NCBI GenBank assembly: GCA_013287745.1
Contig: JABDDF010000004.1
Coordinates: 1-32,227, forward strand
Reading direction: 5' to 3'
DNA from: Gammaproteobacteria bacterium
Lineage (GTDB): Bacteria; Pseudomonadota; Gammaproteobacteria; DSM-16500
Length of the DNA stretch: 32,227 nt
The notes beneath the pieces are model-generated. The model was not told the DNA's origin, did not search any database, and saw only the letters and a program-made list of their open reading frames with translations. The first letter of the stretch is position 1. Each line of letters opens with the position of its first letter. Positions 17,187-27,320 of this stretch are shown here, piece after piece. Made by a program: the position numbers and the translations under genes.

Positions 17187-17459
17187 TTAGGCTTGTTCTT
17201 CTTTAATCGGCTCAATACGAACAGTACGTTTGCGCAAAGGGCCTTTGATACAAAACACAACCGTGCCTGCTCTTAATGCAAATAAGGTATCATCTTTACC
17301 AATGCCTACGTGCAAACCAGGATGAAATTTAGTACCGCGCTGCCTAACAATAATTTCACCAGCGTTTACGACTTGACCGCCATAACGTTTAATACCGAGG
17401 TATTGCGGATTAGAATCTCGACCGTTACGTGTACTACCGCCTGCTTTTTTATGTGCCAT
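17187..17459 (-). CDS. rpmA: 50S ribosomal protein L27
   Basis: L27 reaches the peptidyl transferase centre with its N-terminus. The 90-residue product begins [16 protein letters not shown], lacking the cleavable N-terminal extension of Firmicutes, and continues [22 protein letters not shown] and [11 protein letters not shown]. It follows rplU by 22 bp in the usual rplU-rpmA-obgE order. Confidence 0.98.
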   Translation of the reverse strand: MAHKKAGGSTRNGRDSNPQYLGIKRYGGQVVNAGEIIVRQRGTKFHPGLHVGIGKDDTLFALRAGTVVFCIKGPLRKRTVRIEPIKEEQA

Positions 17460-17481
17460 GTTAATTCAACCTCTACAAACC

Positions 17482-17793
17482 TTAAGCGTTAATTTCTGTA
17501 ATTTTTACTTCTGTATAATTCTGTCTGTGACCCTGCCACTTTTCATGGTGCTTACGTCGACGAAATTTAATGATGTGAATCTTTTTATGACGGCCATGAG
17601 AAACAACATCTGCCTTTACTGTACAGCCGCTTAGGTAAGGCTTGCCGATTTTAACATCACTACCTTCGCCAACCATCATGACTTGATCAAAATTAATGGA
17701 AGACCCAATATCACCTGTCAGTGATTCAAGCTTTAAGGTATCGCCTTGTTGAACACGGTATTGTTTACCGCCACTAAGAATTACTGCATACAT
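17482..17793 (-). CDS. rplU: 50S ribosomal protein L21
   Basis: The start at ATG 17793 gives 103 residues, the E. coli length, beginning [18 protein letters not shown] is 9 nt upstream. The frame extends five codons further to 17808. The C-terminal rRNA-binding stretch [18 protein letters not shown] is conserved. Unusually it lies directly after rplQ of the alpha operon. Confidence 0.98.
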   Translation of the reverse strand: MYAVILSGGKQYRVQQGDTLKLESLTGDIGSSINFDQVMMVGEGSDVKIGKPYLSGCTVKADVVSHGRHKKIHIIKFRRRKHHEKWQGHRQNYTEVKITEINA

Positions 17794-17834
17794 TTGCCAA
17801 CACTCCAAATATCAATTCAGAGGAACCCGAATAA

Positions 17835-17861
17835 GGTGGTGAATTATATTTATTCACCGCC
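17835..17861 (-). terminator. Possible terminator between rplQ and rplU
   Basis: A 10-bp stem (17835-17844 with 17852-17861, one wobble pair) and 7-nt loop follow the rplQ stop. The downstream T-run is weak (TTATTC), so termination may be partial. Confidence 0.45.
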
Positions 17862-17886
17862 CTGTCGCAATGCCTCACACAAAAAC

Positions 17887-18264
17887 TTAAGCTGCCGCCT
17901 CATCATCTCGGCGATCAACTAACTCTACAATCGCCATAGGCGCATTATCACCCTTACGGAAACTGCATTTCAAAATACGTAAATAACCGCCTGGGCGGGA
18001 TTTATAAAAAGGACCAATATCTGTAAATAATTTTTCTACCATTTCACGATCACGTAATCGTGTATAGGCAAGACGACGTTTATGCAGTGTATCTTCCTTT
18101 CCTAGCGTTACCATGGGCTCAAAAAATCGTCTCAATTCTTTTGCCTTAGGCAAGGTTGTTTTGATTAATTCATGACGTAACAAAGATACCATCATATTTT
18201 TAAACATCGCTTTACGATGACTACTGTTACGGCTTAATCCTCGACCACTATTACCATGACGCAT
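17887..18264 (-). CDS. rplQ: 50S ribosomal protein L17
   Basis: L17 has 125 residues and closes the alpha operon. It begins [20 protein letters not shown], with [19 protein letters not shown] following; both are conserved blocks. The C-terminal part has [14 protein letters not shown] and an acidic tail. It lies 44 bp after rpoA. Confidence 0.97.
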   Translation of the reverse strand: MRHGNSGRGLSRNSSHRKAMFKNMMVSLLRHELIKTTLPKAKELRRFFEPMVTLGKEDTLHKRRLAYTRLRDREMVEKLFTDIGPFYKSRPGGYLRILKCSFRKGDNAPMAIVELVDRRDDEAAA

Positions 18265-18308
18265 AAAAAAACCCTTTTAACTAAAAAACTTTTAAGAAAA
18301 TGACTTAT

Positions 18309-19310
18309 CTATTTTTCATCGCGATCATGCGCAGATGAAGGAGCACGCCAGCCATCAATTTTAGTACCTAAAGCTAGACCATGCGCAGCCAATACATTTT
18401 TAATTTCTGTTAATGACTTCTTGCCTAAATTAGGTGTCTTCAATAAATCAGCTTCTGTGCGTTGAACTAAATCGCCAATAAAGAATATGTTTTCAGCCTT
18501 CAAGCAATTTGCTGATCGCACTGTTAATTCCAAATCATCAACTGGACGATGATAAATAGGATTAATAGCATCTTCACCTGACAACTTTTCCGGCGCTAGG
18601 GGAGCCGATTGAAGATCGACAAAGGCAGCCAATTGTTGTTGAAGAATAGTAGCTGAACGTCTAATGGCTTCTTCAGGATCGACTGTTCCATTAGTTTCAA
18701 GATCAATGACTAATTTATCTAAATCGGTACGTTGTTCAACACGAGCATTTTCAACTGTATAGGCTACACGACGAACAGGGCTAAAACTCGCATCTAAATG
18801 CAAGGCCCCAATAATCGCCTTACCCTCTGACTTACGAGCACGAATAGCCGCAGGTTGATAACCTCTTCCAAGCATGACTTTGAGTGTCATGCTAAGTGAG
18901 CCATTCTCATTGAGATGTGCAATCACATGATTAGGATTTACAATTTCCACATCATGTTCTTGCTCAATATCACCCGCAAGTACAGGGCCAGGCGTTTGCT
19001 TATTCAGCTTTAATGTAACGTCTTGCCGGCCATGCAGTCTGATCGAAACACCCTTTAAATTTAGCAGTATTTCAACAACATCTTCTTGTACACCAGGTAT
19101 AGCACTGTACTCATGTAATACGCCATCAATTTTAGCTTCAACAATCGCAGCGCCAGGCATAGATGACAGCAAAATTCTACGCAGCGTATTTCCCAATGTA
19201 TGCCCAAAACCACGTTCTAGCGGTTCTAAGGTAATTTTCGCATGAAATGGCGAAATAGTTTCAACAGCAATTTCACGAGGTGTTAAAAAATCAAATGGAT
19301 TATTTTGCAT
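18309..19310 (-). CDS. rpoA: RNA polymerase alpha subunit
   Basis: Alpha nucleates RNA polymerase assembly and contacts UP elements and activators. At 333 residues it is close to the 329 of E. coli. The N-terminal dimerisation domain has [19 protein letters not shown] and [18 protein letters not shown]. The C-terminal domain has [14 protein letters not shown] and [16 protein letters not shown], which carry the DNA-binding determinants. It lies between rpsD and rplQ, as in other proteobacteria. Confidence 0.99.
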   Translation of the reverse strand: MQNNPFDFLTPREIAVETISPFHAKITLEPLERGFGHTLGNTLRRILLSSMPGAAIVEAKIDGVLHEYSAIPGVQEDVVEILLNLKGVSIRLHGRQDVTLKLNKQTPGPVLAGDIEQEHDVEIVNPNHVIAHLNENGSLSMTLKVMLGRGYQPAAIRARKSEGKAIIGALHLDASFSPVRRVAYTVENARVEQRTDLDKLVIDLETNGTVDPEEAIRRSATILQQQLAAFVDLQSAPLAPEKLSGEDAINPIYHRPVDDLELTVRSANCLKAENIFFIGDLVQRTEADLLKTPNLGKKSLTEIKNVLAAHGLALGTKIDGWRAPSSAHDRDEK

Positions 19311-19337
19311 GTAACAACCTCTCTATCCCAGGATTGA

Positions 19338-19958
19338 CTATTTAGAGTAAAGTTCCACTATTAACTGTTCGTTGATATCTGGCGGTAAGCTGCTTCTATC
19401 AGGTGTATTTTTAAATGTACCTGTAAAAGTAGTTGAATCAACTTCCATCCAATCAGGTGCCGGTCTAGCTTGGGCAAGTGTCAATGCTGATTGTATACGT
19501 AATTGTGTACGTGATTTTTCACGCACGCTGACAATATCACCAGGAGAGACTAAGTAGGATGGTATATTAACAACCTTACCATTCACTAGGATGCAACGAT
19601 GACTGACTAATTGTCTTGCTTCAGCACGCGTTGAACCAAATCCCATACGATAGACCACATTATCTAATCTACGTTCTAATAGCTTCAATAAGTTTTCACC
19701 AGTTGAACCCTTAAGACGCGTAGCTTTTTTAAAGTAGTTTTCAAATTGACGCTCAAGAATGCCATATATGCGGCGTACTTTTTGCTTCTCGCGTAATTGC
19801 AAGCCATGTTCTGTTTCACGACCACGTCTAGCACCATGCTGACCAGGTGCAGTATCAAATTTGCATTTAGAGTCTAAAGATCTCACGCCGCTTTTCAGCG
19901 AAAGATCATATTTTTCCCGTCGGGAAAGCTTACATTTAGGACCTATGTAGCGAGCCAT
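19338..19958 (-). CDS. rpsD: 30S ribosomal protein S4
   Basis: S4 is a primary 16S rRNA binder and in enterobacteria represses the alpha operon. The 206-residue product begins [19 protein letters not shown]. The S4 RNA-binding domain is at about 95-160 ([32 protein letters not shown]). The N-terminal zinc-type Cys cluster is not complete: only two Cys, in PKCK and SKCK, are visible. Confidence 0.98.
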   Translation of the reverse strand: MARYIGPKCKLSRREKYDLSLKSGVRSLDSKCKFDTAPGQHGARRGRETEHGLQLREKQKVRRIYGILERQFENYFKKATRLKGSTGENLLKLLERRLDNVVYRMGFGSTRAEARQLVSHRCILVNGKVVNIPSYLVSPGDIVSVREKSRTQLRIQSALTLAQARPAPDWMEVDSTTFTGTFKNTPDRSSLPPDINEQLIVELYSK

Positions 19959-19971
19959 TCATTATCTCCTA

Positions 19972-20517
19972 TTACACTCGTCTCTTTTTAGGGGCACGGC
20001 AACCATTGAAAGGAATCCCCGTCACATCAGTAATAGAGAGAATTCTTAATCCTGCTGCATTCAATGCACGAATTGCTGATTCTCTACCTGGGCCAGGACC
20101 TTTTACACGAACTTGCACATTCTTCATACCATAGTTTTCAACGACAGCAATCGCCGCTTTTTGTGCCGCTTCTTGAGCCGCATAAGGCGTAGATTTACGT
20201 GAGCCGCGATAACCGCAATTCGCCGCACTTGTCCATGCTACCGCATTACCCTGAACGTCTGTGATCGTTACAATGGTGTTGTTAAAAGACGAATAGATAT
20301 GGGCAATACCGTCACTAATTTGACGCTTTACTTTTTTACGCCCCTTAGTCGTGCCCGCTTTAGCTGTGGAAGCGCCCGCACCGGATTTACCCGAAGATTT
20401 GTCACCACTTGATGTGGAGTCGCCTTCGCCCTCAGCTTCGTCTGCTGTATTCACAGCAGATACGACTTTCTTTTCTGCTGTATCATTTGTTAATGGTGTA
20501 TTTGCCATCGTACTCAT
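19972..20517 (-). CDS. rpsK: 30S ribosomal protein S11 with long N-terminal extension
   Basis: The S11 core is intact from about residue 59: [54 protein letters not shown] and the end [11 protein letters not shown]. Ahead of it are about 52 residues more than in E. coli S11 (129 aa), made of Ser, Gly, Ala, Thr and Lys with an acidic patch (ADEAEGEGD). The start is uncertain. AGAAGGG lies 2-3 nt from ATG 20517 and 11-12 nt from ATG 20508; a GTG at 20520 is also in frame. None removes the extension, and no start codon precedes the core more closely. Confidence 0.95.
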   Translation of the reverse strand: MSTMANTPLTNDTAEKKVVSAVNTADEAEGEGDSTSSGDKSSGKSGAGASTAKAGTTKGRKKVKRQISDGIAHIYSSFNNTIVTITDVQGNAVAWTSAANCGYRGSRKSTPYAAQEAAQKAAIAVVENYGMKNVQVRVKGPGPGRESAIRALNAAGLRILSITDVTGIPFNGCRAPKKRRV

Positions 20518-20520
20518 CAC

Positions 20521-20542
20521 CCTTCTATTTGCCTTCTATTTG
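20521..20542. repeat. Tandem 11-bp duplication between rpsM and rpsK
   Basis: CCTTCTATTTG occurs twice head to tail (20521-20531, 20532-20542). The duplicated unit includes the rpsM stop codon and supplies the rpsK Shine-Dalgarno. Confidence 0.7.
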
Positions 20543-20889
20543 CCTTTTCTTTTGCCTTTGCGTGTACGCGCATTTGTTTTTGTACGTTGGCCACGTACTG
20601 GTAAGCCGCGTTTATGACGCAAGCCACGATAAGTGCCAAGCTCAACTAAGCGCTTAATACTCATTGATACTTCACGTCGTAAATCACCTTCAACGCGAAA
20701 CTTAGCTATTTCACCGCGTAAACCTTCTAGCTCAGCTTCTGTTAAGTCTTTTACTTTCTTTGAGATATCTACCTTAGCTGAATTACAAATATCTTCAGCT
20801 CGGTTTCTTCCAATACCATATATTGCAGTAAGCCCTATGACGACATGCTTCTGCATTGGTATGATTACGCCTGCAATACGGGCTGCCAT
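20536..20889 (-). CDS. rpsM: 30S ribosomal protein S13
   Basis: S13 sits in the 30S head and contacts the P-site tRNA and bridge B1. It has 117 residues, beginning [20 protein letters not shown], with helix-hairpin-helix [12 protein letters not shown]. The conserved tail segment [18 protein letters not shown] precedes a basic C-terminus. GAGTGAGGA is immediately upstream of the ATG. It opens the alpha operon after rpmJ. Confidence 0.98.
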   Translation of the reverse strand: MAARIAGVIIPMQKHVVIGLTAIYGIGRNRAEDICNSAKVDISKKVKDLTEAELEGLRGEIAKFRVEGDLRREVSMSIKRLVELGTYRGLRHKRGLPVRGQRTKTNARTRKGKRKGK

Positions 20890-20961
20890 TCCTCACTCCT
20901 AACTAATTTACTTGATAAACATACAAAAAGTGCATGAGTGTAATATTGAATTACAAAAAAA

Positions 20962-21075
20962 TCAACCTTGTCTTTGTTTGTGACGCTTTTCTCTGCATAT
21001 AATTCTAACGACTTTATTTCGAAGAATGACCTTGCAATTTCGGCATATTTTCTTTACTGACGCCCCAACTTTCAT
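20962..21075 (-). CDS. rpmJ: 50S ribosomal protein L36
   Basis: This 37-residue gene begins [16 protein letters not shown] and ends KRHKQRQG. Cys11, Cys14, Cys27 and His32 form the C-x2-C-x12-C-x4-H zinc site of the C+ type. GAGGGTAACACC precedes ATG 21075. It sits 51 bp after secY and before rpsM, its canonical position. Confidence 0.97.
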   Translation of the reverse strand: MKVGASVKKICRNCKVILRNKVVRIICREKRHKQRQG

Positions 21076-21126
21076 GGTGTTACCCTCTTTTTTGACTATT
21101 TTTAGCAGTTTCTGCTGACTTTAGCA

Positions 21127-22458
21127 TTAACGAGGGGTACTCAAACTACTACCACCACGCAAATTGGCTTTCTTTAATAAAGACTCATATTGGAAAGACA
21201 TGACATGTGCCTGAACCTGAGCCATAAAATCCATAACCACTACCACGATGATTAACAAAGAAGTACCGCCAAAATTAAAGGGTACATTCCATGCCATTAT
21301 CATGAACTCGGGCAATAAGCAGACGAGTGTAACATAGATCGCGCCAACGAGTGTTAATCGAGTCATGACAGTATCAATAAAACGAGCTGTTTGCTCTCCG
21401 GGTCGAATGCCTGGTATAAATGCGCCCGATTTTTTCAAGTTATCCGCTGTTTCTTTTGGATTAAACACTAATGCCGTATAAAAGAAACAGAAAAAGATAA
21501 TACCCGTACTAAACAATAGCATATGTAAGGGCTGGCCTTGTTGTAAGGACACCGTAAATGTGCCAAGCCACTCCATCCCTTTAGCATTACCAAACCATTG
21601 CGCCAAGGTTGCAGGAAAAAGAATCAAACTTGATGCAAAAATAGGCGGAATAACACCAGCCATATTAATTTTTAAGGGCAAATGTGTACTTTGAGCAGAA
21701 TACATTTTGCCGCCTTGCATCCGTCTTGCATAATTGATCGTAATACGTCGTTGTCCACGTTCCATAAATACGACAAATGCAACCACTGCAATCACAATCG
21801 CCAACAATAGAAGGAGAACAATAACCTGCAATTGCCCTTCTCGAACTTGTTCTAAAGTACGTCCTAATGCTGCGGGTAATCCTGCCACAATGCCAGCGAA
21901 GATAATCATGGAAATACCATTTCCAATGCCGCGCTCTGTTACTTGCTCACCCAACCACATTAAAAACATCGTGCCTGTCACCAAGGTCAAGGTAGAAGTC
22001 ATATAAAATGACAGACCAGGCGATATAGCAACCCCGTGCGCTACAAGCATTTTTGATACACCAATTGCTTGAAAAGCAGATAAAACTAAGGTGCCATAGC
22101 GTGTATATTTATTAATTTTACGTTGACCTGATTCACCTTCTTTTCGTAACTCTGCCAGGCTCGGTGATAGTACCGTTAGTAACTGCACAATAATAGATGC
22201 AGAAATGTATGGCATGATCCCCAATGCAAATACGCTAAAGCGCATTAAAGCACCGCCAGAAAACATATTAAACAAACCAACGATATTGTTTTGCTGGTTG
22301 TTAAAAAGTTCAGCTAAGCGTAAAGGATTTAAACCTGGTACAGGTATATAAGATCCTATCCGAAACACAATAATGGCAAGTAAAACAAAAAGGAGCCGAT
22401 ATTTTAAATCAGTTAAACCAGTGTTTTTTACACCTGCATTTTGCCTTCCGGTTGCCAT
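21127..22458 (-). CDS. secY: Preprotein translocase subunit SecY
   Basis: SecY forms the protein-conducting channel of the inner membrane with SecE and SecG. The 443 residues carry about ten transmembrane helices. Conserved parts include [33 protein letters not shown], the plug-adjacent ITERGIGNG-type motif (here [14 protein letters not shown]), [20 protein letters not shown] and [18 protein letters not shown] in the cytosolic C5 loop. It starts 3 bp after the rplO stop. Confidence 0.99.
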   Translation of the reverse strand: MATGRQNAGVKNTGLTDLKYRLLFVLLAIIVFRIGSYIPVPGLNPLRLAELFNNQQNNIVGLFNMFSGGALMRFSVFALGIMPYISASIIVQLLTVLSPSLAELRKEGESGQRKINKYTRYGTLVLSAFQAIGVSKMLVAHGVAISPGLSFYMTSTLTLVTGTMFLMWLGEQVTERGIGNGISMIIFAGIVAGLPAALGRTLEQVREGQLQVIVLLLLLAIVIAVVAFVVFMERGQRRITINYARRMQGGKMYSAQSTHLPLKINMAGVIPPIFASSLILFPATLAQWFGNAKGMEWLGTFTVSLQQGQPLHMLLFSTGIIFFCFFYTALVFNPKETADNLKKSGAFIPGIRPGEQTARFIDTVMTRLTLVGAIYVTLVCLLPEFMIMAWNVPFNFGGTSLLIIVVVVMDFMAQVQAHVMSFQYESLLKKANLRGGSSLSTPR

Positions 22459-22461
22459 GTA

Positions 22462-22896
22462 CTATGCCTCAATTTTACCCTTGGCTGCTTCAATTGCTTT
22501 ACGCGCACCAGCGCTAACAGCAATGCCACGAATGGTGATAGCTCGAGTTATTTCGCCTGAACCAATAACCTTAACATCTTTGGTGTTGAATCGAATAACA
22601 CCTTCAGCTAATAAGGTTGCAAAATCAATGGTAGTCGCTTCAAGTTTATTTAAGTCGGATAAATATATTTCTTCACGATACAGTGATTGCTTAGAACGAA
22701 AACCTGATTTAGGAATACGTCTCTGCAATGGCATTTGACCGCCTTCAAATCCAACCTTGTGATAACCGCCAGCTCTAGCCTTTTGACCTTTATGGCCCTT
22801 ACCGCATGTTTTACCTTTACCAGAGCCAATGCCACGGCCTAAACGTTTAGACTGTTTCTTCGATCCTGGTGCTGGTTGTAAAGTATTGAGATGCAT
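22462..22896 (-). CDS. rplO: 50S ribosomal protein L15
   Basis: L15 has 144 residues, with start [20 protein letters not shown] and the glycine-rich [37 protein letters not shown] is the conserved mid-block. It directly follows rpsE across 64 bp, with no rpmD between. Confidence 0.98.
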   Translation of the reverse strand: MHLNTLQPAPGSKKQSKRLGRGIGSGKGKTCGKGHKGQKARAGGYHKVGFEGGQMPLQRRIPKSGFRSKQSLYREEIYLSDLNKLEATTIDFATLLAEGVIRFNTKDVKVIGSGEITRAITIRGIAVSAGARKAIEAAKGKIEA

Positions 22897-22960
22897 CTTT
22901 ACAATTCCTCAAACAATGATATTTAAATTCTGTTTTATAAACTTCATGTGAAATTTGAAG

Positions 22961-23458
22961 TTAATCTAACAACTCTTCTACCGTTTTACCGCGTTTTGCA
23001 GCCATCCACTCTGGCGGCGTGATACTGGACAATGCGTTAAGCGTTGCTCTTACCACATTAACTGGATTTGTGGATCCACCAATTTTAGCAAGCACATTCT
23101 TAATACCCAAGACTTCAAACACAGCTCGCATTGCACCACCAGCGATAATACCTGTACCTTCTGAAGCCGGTTTCATAAATACGCGTGTTGCACCATGCTT
23201 ACCGAGAACTTGATGATGTATGGTGCCGCCTTTTAACACCACATGTCGCATGTTTTTACGCGCATTCTCTAGTGATTTTTGGATCGCAACAGGCACTTCG
23301 CGTGCCTTGCCTCGTCCAATACCAATTCTGCCATTGCCATCACCTACAACAGTGACTGCAGAAAAGCTAAAGATTTTACCGCCCTTGACTACTTTTGCAT
23401 TACGCGCTACAGCAACAAGCTTCTCAAGATAACCTGTGCTTTGATCCAAACTTGCCAT
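22961..23458 (-). CDS. rpsE: 30S ribosomal protein S5
   Basis: S5 takes part in decoding fidelity and mRNA unwinding at the entry tunnel. It has 165 residues. The dsRNA-binding-like N-terminal domain has [20 protein letters not shown] and [19 protein letters not shown]. The C-terminal domain has [19 protein letters not shown]. The gene follows rplR after 23 bp. Confidence 0.98.
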   Translation of the reverse strand: MASLDQSTGYLEKLVAVARNAKVVKGGKIFSFSAVTVVGDGNGRIGIGRGKAREVPVAIQKSLENARKNMRHVVLKGGTIHHQVLGKHGATRVFMKPASEGTGIIAGGAMRAVFEVLGIKNVLAKIGGSTNPVNVVRATLNALSSITPPEWMAAKRGKTVEELLD

Positions 23459-23481
23459 ATGTTGTTAACCTTCAAATTAGC

Positions 23482-23838
23482 TTAAAATTCCAATCCTATT
23501 TCCCGTGCCGCTTCAGCAAGCGCCTTTACACGCCCATGATAGGGAAAACCAGAGCGATCAAATGCCACTTGATTAATACCTGCATCAAGCGCACGTTTTG
23601 CTATGAGCTTACCTACTTCTTTTGCAGCATCCACATTACCCGTCTGCTTAAGTGTTTTTCTTAATTCTTTATCTAGCGTAGAAGCACAAACTAAGGTCTT
23701 AGCACCATCAGCACTTGTCACTTGCGCATACATGTGACGTGGTGTTTTATATACACATAATCTTGTTGCTTCTAGGTCACGTATCTTTAAGCGTGTACGC
23801 TTTGATCTACGTAATCTTGATAATCTCTTGTTCATCAT
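23482..23838 (-). CDS. rplR: 50S ribosomal protein L18
   Basis: L18 binds 5S rRNA with L5. It has 118 residues, [20 protein letters not shown] at the start, and [19 protein letters not shown] at the conserved end. ATG 23835 is better spaced from AAGGTG than ATG 23838; both are in frame. A 104-bp AT-rich gap separates it from rplF. Confidence 0.97.
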   Translation of the reverse strand: MMNKRLSRLRRSKRTRLKIRDLEATRLCVYKTPRHMYAQVTSADGAKTLVCASTLDKELRKTLKQTGNVDAAKEVGKLIAKRALDAGINQVAFDRSGFPYHGRVKALAEAAREIGLEF

Positions 23839-23942
23839 TACACCTTAATCATGTTAATAGTAAGGACTTTCATATCCAAACATTTTTATAACGCTACATT
23901 TGACACTTGATAGTGCATTAAATACAAAAATCTCAATATTAA

Positions 23943-24527
23943 TTACTTTTTCTTTGTTTCTTTAATCTCAACAACTTCTTCCGCATAGCGTACGCCTTTA
24001 CCTTTATAGGGTTCCGGTGGACGAATACTGCGAATTTGAGATGCAACTAAGCCAACTAATTCTTTATTGATGCCTTTAATCACTATTTCAGTTTGTGTTG
24101 GCGCTTCAATGGTCACACCATCTGGCACCTTAAATTCAGTTGGGTGTGAAAAACCTAAGCTTAGAGACAATACCTTGCCTTTAGCTTGAGCACGATATCC
24201 CACACCGATCAAGATTAACTTACGTTCAAAACCTTGTGCTACACCATGAATTGCATTATGAATATTGGCTCTAATAGTACCTGAAATCGATCTATTCAGT
24301 TTGACGCGTGAACCGGTAATGACTTCAGCATTCTTGTCATTGGGATCATTCTGCTGATTTGGTTGCACTTTTACCGCGCCAGCTTCCATTGTGACATTCA
24401 CAAAAGGATGCAGCTCAACAACTATCTGGCCCTTAGGACCTTTGGCAGATAATTTTGAATCTTGTATCTTTACTTCAACTCCAGATGGAATTGCGATAGG
24501 TTTTCTTCCAATTCGAGACGTCTTCAT
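23943..24527 (-). CDS. rplF: 50S ribosomal protein L6
   Basis: ATG 24527 gives 194 residues beginning MKTSRIGRKPIAIPSGVEV and clears the rpsH stop by 8 bp; the frame extends eight codons upstream into rpsH. The C-terminal half has LIGVGYRAQAKG, LSLGFSHP and PPEPYKGKGVRYAEE, all diagnostic. It is about 17 residues longer than E. coli L6. Much of the difference lies in a polar insert (QQNDPNDKNAEV) at about residues 64-75. Confidence 0.97.
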   Translation of the reverse strand: MKTSRIGRKPIAIPSGVEVKIQDSKLSAKGPKGQIVVELHPFVNVTMEAGAVKVQPNQQNDPNDKNAEVITGSRVKLNRSISGTIRANIHNAIHGVAQGFERKLILIGVGYRAQAKGKVLSLSLGFSHPTEFKVPDGVTIEAPTQTEIVIKGINKELVGLVASQIRSIRPPEPYKGKGVRYAEEVVEIKETKKK

Positions 24528-24535
24528 ATGCTTAC

Positions 24536-24931
24536 CTACTCCACCGTGCACAAGACTTCACCACCCACTTTTTGCGCACGCGCTGCCTTGTCTGACATCA
24601 CGCCTCTTGGGGTGGAAACAATTGTTATACCAAAGCCGCCACGAACAACAGCTAAGTCATCGTAACCTCTATAAATACGCAAAGAAGGCTTACTAATACG
24701 TTTAATTTTTTCTATCACTGCACGTCCTTGATAATATTTCAGTGTAACTTGAATATCTTTTTTATTATCAGTTTGTACAATTGAGAAATCTTCAATAAAG
24801 CCTTCTTCTTTTAATACATTAAGAATATTACTTTTTACATTTGAATAAGGAACACAAATTTCTTGAATACCCATCATCTGAGCGTTCCGTATGCATGTTA
24901 GCATATCCGATACTGGATCTTGCATTGACAT
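24536..24931 (-). CDS. rpsH: 30S ribosomal protein S8
   Basis: S8 binds helix 21 of 16S rRNA and represses the spc operon in E. coli. It has 131 residues, starting MSMQDPVSDMLTCIRNAQ. The C-terminal RNA-binding part has GFGITIVSTPRGVMSDKAAR and GGEVLCTVE. A 75-bp spacer lies between rpsN and this start. Confidence 0.98.
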   Translation of the reverse strand: MSMQDPVSDMLTCIRNAQMMGIQEICVPYSNVKSNILNVLKEEGFIEDFSIVQTDNKKDIQVTLKYYQGRAVIEKIKRISKPSLRIYRGYDDLAVVRGGFGITIVSTPRGVMSDKAARAQKVGGEVLCTVE

Positions 24932-25006
24932 CTTAATTACCTCTATCGTTTTACATTTCGCAACCGCATTAATTTATATGACTCATGGCATATAAATTTA
25001 TTCATA

Positions 25007-25312
25007 TTACCAGCTTGCTTTACGCATGCCCGGCACCATACCGCTGATCGTCGCGCTTCGCATATGTAATCGGCATAAGCCTGTTAAGCGATTATAAGCA
25101 CGCGGTCTTCCGCACAACTTACAACGATTACGTCTACGACTTGGACTAGAATCGCGGGGAAGCTTTTGTAATTTAAGCATTGCATCCCAACGTTCTTTAT
25201 CACTTAAAGTAATATTACTAACAGCATTTCTTAAATCATCACGCTTAGATCGAAAACGACTGACCAGATCATTGCGGTTTTTGTTACGGTTTTTTACAGA
25301 TTTTTTAGCCAT
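25007..25312 (-). CDS. rpsN: 30S ribosomal protein S14, long form with zinc-ribbon residues
   Basis: S14 has 101 residues, the long proteobacterial length, and ends [13 protein letters not shown]. Cys64, Cys67, Cys80 and His83 are spaced CxxC-x12-CxxH, matching the zinc ribbon of short C+ S14 except for a final His. E. coli long-form S14 lacks these ligands. It starts 5 bp after rplE. Confidence 0.97.
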   Translation of the reverse strand: MAKKSVKNRNKNRNDLVSRFRSKRDDLRNAVSNITLSDKERWDAMLKLQKLPRDSSPSRRRNRCKLCGRPRAYNRLTGLCRLHMRSATISGMVPGMRKASW

Positions 25313-25317
25313 ATTCC

Positions 25318-25869
25318 TTAACTCACTTCTTTCTCTCTAAAGGGAAATTTAAATGCCTGCAAGAGAGCAAATGCTTCTTTATTCGTTCTCGCTGACGTTG
25401 TTATGGTAATATCCATACCGCGCATTGCATCAATTTTGTCATATTCAATTTCTGGAAATACAATTTGCTCTTTAATGCCAAGACTATAATTACCTGTGCC
25501 ATCAAATGAACGAGCACTAATTCCACGAAAATCACGTACACGAGGTAAGGCAATTGTGATCAGACGATCTAAAAATTCATACATTTTTGTACGACGCAAA
25601 GTTACCTTGCAGCCAATAGGCCAGTTTTCACGTATTTTAAATCCAGCTATCGATTTGCGTGATAGCGTTGATACCACTTTCTGTCCTGCAATTTTTTCTA
25701 AATCAGCAATAGCAGACAATAATACCTTTTTATCCGTCGCCGCTTCACCAACACCCATATTGATGGTAATTTTTTTAATATAGGGAACTTCCATCACTGA
25801 ATCATAAGCAAACTGTTTCATCAATTTTGCTATAATTTCATTTCTGTAAACTTCGAGTAACCTCGCCAT
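25318..25869 (-). CDS. rplE: 50S ribosomal protein L5
   Basis: L5 binds 5S rRNA and contacts P-site tRNA. ATG 25869 gives 183 residues beginning [17 protein letters not shown] is 4 nt upstream, and the longer frame would overlap rplX. Conserved parts are [35 protein letters not shown] and [20 protein letters not shown]. Confidence 0.97.
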   Translation of the reverse strand: MARLLEVYRNEIIAKLMKQFAYDSVMEVPYIKKITINMGVGEAATDKKVLLSAIADLEKIAGQKVVSTLSRKSIAGFKIRENWPIGCKVTLRRTKMYEFLDRLITIALPRVRDFRGISARSFDGTGNYSLGIKEQIVFPEIEYDKIDAMRGMDITITTSARTNKEAFALLQAFKFPFREKEVS

Positions 25870-25879
25870 ATTGCACCTT

Positions 25880-26206
25880 TTACTCTTTAACATCTATAAG
25901 TTGATCGCTCGTTTTATAGAAACGAACACGTTGGCCATCTTTCAATTGACGAATACCTACACGACTGCCTTTTTTCTCATTAGGTTCGTAGACCATTACA
26001 TTTGAATGGTGAATAGGCATGAATTTGTCAACAACACCACCTTGCTGACCTGCATTTGGATCAGCCTTAACATGCTTCTTAGCAACGTTGATACCATCAA
26101 CCAGCAAACGCTCGCCGCTATCAATCACTGATAGCACGCTACCTATTTTACCCTTGTCTTTTCCTGTGATGACGATAACCTCATCACCCTTTTTAATCTT
26201 ATTCAT
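25880..26206 (-). CDS. rplX: 50S ribosomal protein L24
   Basis: L24 starts 50S assembly at the 5' end of 23S rRNA. It has 108 residues. The KOW motif is at the N-terminus ([20 protein letters not shown]), followed by [12 protein letters not shown] and the conserved HHSNVMVY. Confidence 0.97.
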   Translation of the reverse strand: MNKIKKGDEVIVITGKDKGKIGSVLSVIDSGERLLVDGINVAKKHVKADPNAGQQGGVVDKFMPIHHSNVMVYEPNEKKGSRVGIRQLKDGQRVRFYKTSDQLIDVKE

Positions 26207-26231
26207 GTGAACTTCTCTTTAAATCAAATAA

Positions 26232-26600
26232 CTAGAGGACCTCTGGAGCTAAAGATATGATCTTCATAAAATTATCTCCACGTAATTCTCTTGTGATAGG
26301 GCCAAACACACGTGTTCCAACTGGTTGTAATTGTGCATTCAGCAACACAACTGCATTTTCATCAAACCGAATTAATGAACCATCTGGTCTTCTGACACCT
26401 TTTTTAGTTCTAACTATAACAGCGTTATGAACTTCACCTTTTTTTACTTTTCCGCGAGGTATCGCTTCTTTAATAGAAACTTTAATGACATCACCAATAC
26501 CCGCATAACGGCGTCTAGTTCCACCTAAAACTTTTATACACATGACACGACGTGCACCGCTGTTATCAGCCACATCGAGCATTGTTCGCATTTGAATCAT
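26232..26600 (-). CDS. rplN: 50S ribosomal protein L14
   Basis: L14 has 122 residues, [19 protein letters not shown] at the start and [20 protein letters not shown] near the end, both family signatures. GGAG is 6 nt before the ATG. It opens the spc-type group after a 248-bp non-coding gap behind rpsQ. Confidence 0.98.
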   Translation of the reverse strand: MIQMRTMLDVADNSGARRVMCIKVLGGTRRRYAGIGDVIKVSIKEAIPRGKVKKGEVHNAVIVRTKKGVRRPDGSLIRFDENAVVLLNAQLQPVGTRVFGPITRELRGDNFMKIISLAPEVL

Positions 26601-26647
26601 GCCTTACTCCAACTTCACTGTTGACCAAGCTTTTTGAGCCCGCCAAT

Positions 26648-26653
26648 ATTATC
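26648..26653 (-). promoter_or_regulatory. Candidate -10 box for the spc operon
   Basis: GATAAT on the minus strand lies 48 nt before the rplN start, inside the 248-bp rpsQ-rplN spacer (26601-26848). No convincing -35 is seen. The spacer also has two small hairpins (CTCAT/ATGAG at 26704-26718 and CTGTTT/AAACAG at 26747-26761). E. coli has its spc promoter at the same gene boundary. Confidence 0.3.
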
Positions 26654-26848
26654 ATGTTTAAATAAAAAGAAAAGCTTAACACAACATCTTTTACATTAGA
26701 TCACTCATAAAAAATGAGCTAGTTATGTGAGTATTAAGATATTTCTCTGTTTATAAAACAGGCTGATCTTAAATTTACCAAGCAAAAGCAGCCCTACCCT
26801 TTCACACATATTCGCGCTAAGATTTGCTACTCACTCGCCCTCTAGTCG

Positions 26849-27130
26849 TTATTGCTGTACATCCCTTTTAACAATCTCTACCAATTTCCAACGTTTCGTC
26901 TTGGATAAGGGTCTAGTTTGTTTAATTACAACAAGATCACCCATTTGGCAGGTGTTATCTTCATCATGAGCGTACATTTTAGAAAACCGACGCACATACT
27001 TGCCGTACAACGGATGTTTGACCTTACGCTCAACTTGCACCACGATGGTCTTGTTCATCTTATTACTAACAACTTTACCCATGATGGTACGCTGTGAATC
27101 ATTGCTAGCTATTTCATTTTGTTCCGTCAT
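26849..27130 (-). CDS. rpsQ: 30S ribosomal protein S17
   Basis: ATG 27130 gives 93 residues; AAGG is 8 nt upstream, and the longer frame would overlap rpmC. The OB-fold core shows [19 protein letters not shown] and [14 protein letters not shown]. The N-terminus is about nine residues longer than in E. coli. Confidence 0.97.
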   Translation of the reverse strand: MTEQNEIASNDSQRTIMGKVVSNKMNKTIVVQVERKVKHPLYGKYVRRFSKMYAHDEDNTCQMGDLVVIKQTRPLSKTKRWKLVEIVKRDVQQ

Positions 27131-27134
27131 ACGC

Positions 27135-27320
27135 TTAACCTTTCTCATGTAAAATTGTCTTAATTCGAGCTATTTTAGCTCTAACTTGTTTAAATAAATG
27201 AGACTTAGGTGATTGACCAACACCTTTTTGCATTCTCAAGTTAACTTGTTCTTTCAACAAAGCTTGTAATTCGCTCGTTAACTCAGTAATACTTTTTTCT
27301 CTAATTTCACTGGCATTCAT
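27135..27320 (-). CDS. rpmC: 50S ribosomal protein L29
   Basis: L29 has 61 residues in two helices ([36 protein letters not shown]). Its ATG overlaps the rplP stop by one base (TAATG), suggesting translational coupling. Confidence 0.96.
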   Translation of the reverse strand: MNASEIREKSITELTSELQALLKEQVNLRMQKGVGQSPKSHLFKQVRAKIARIKTILHEKG

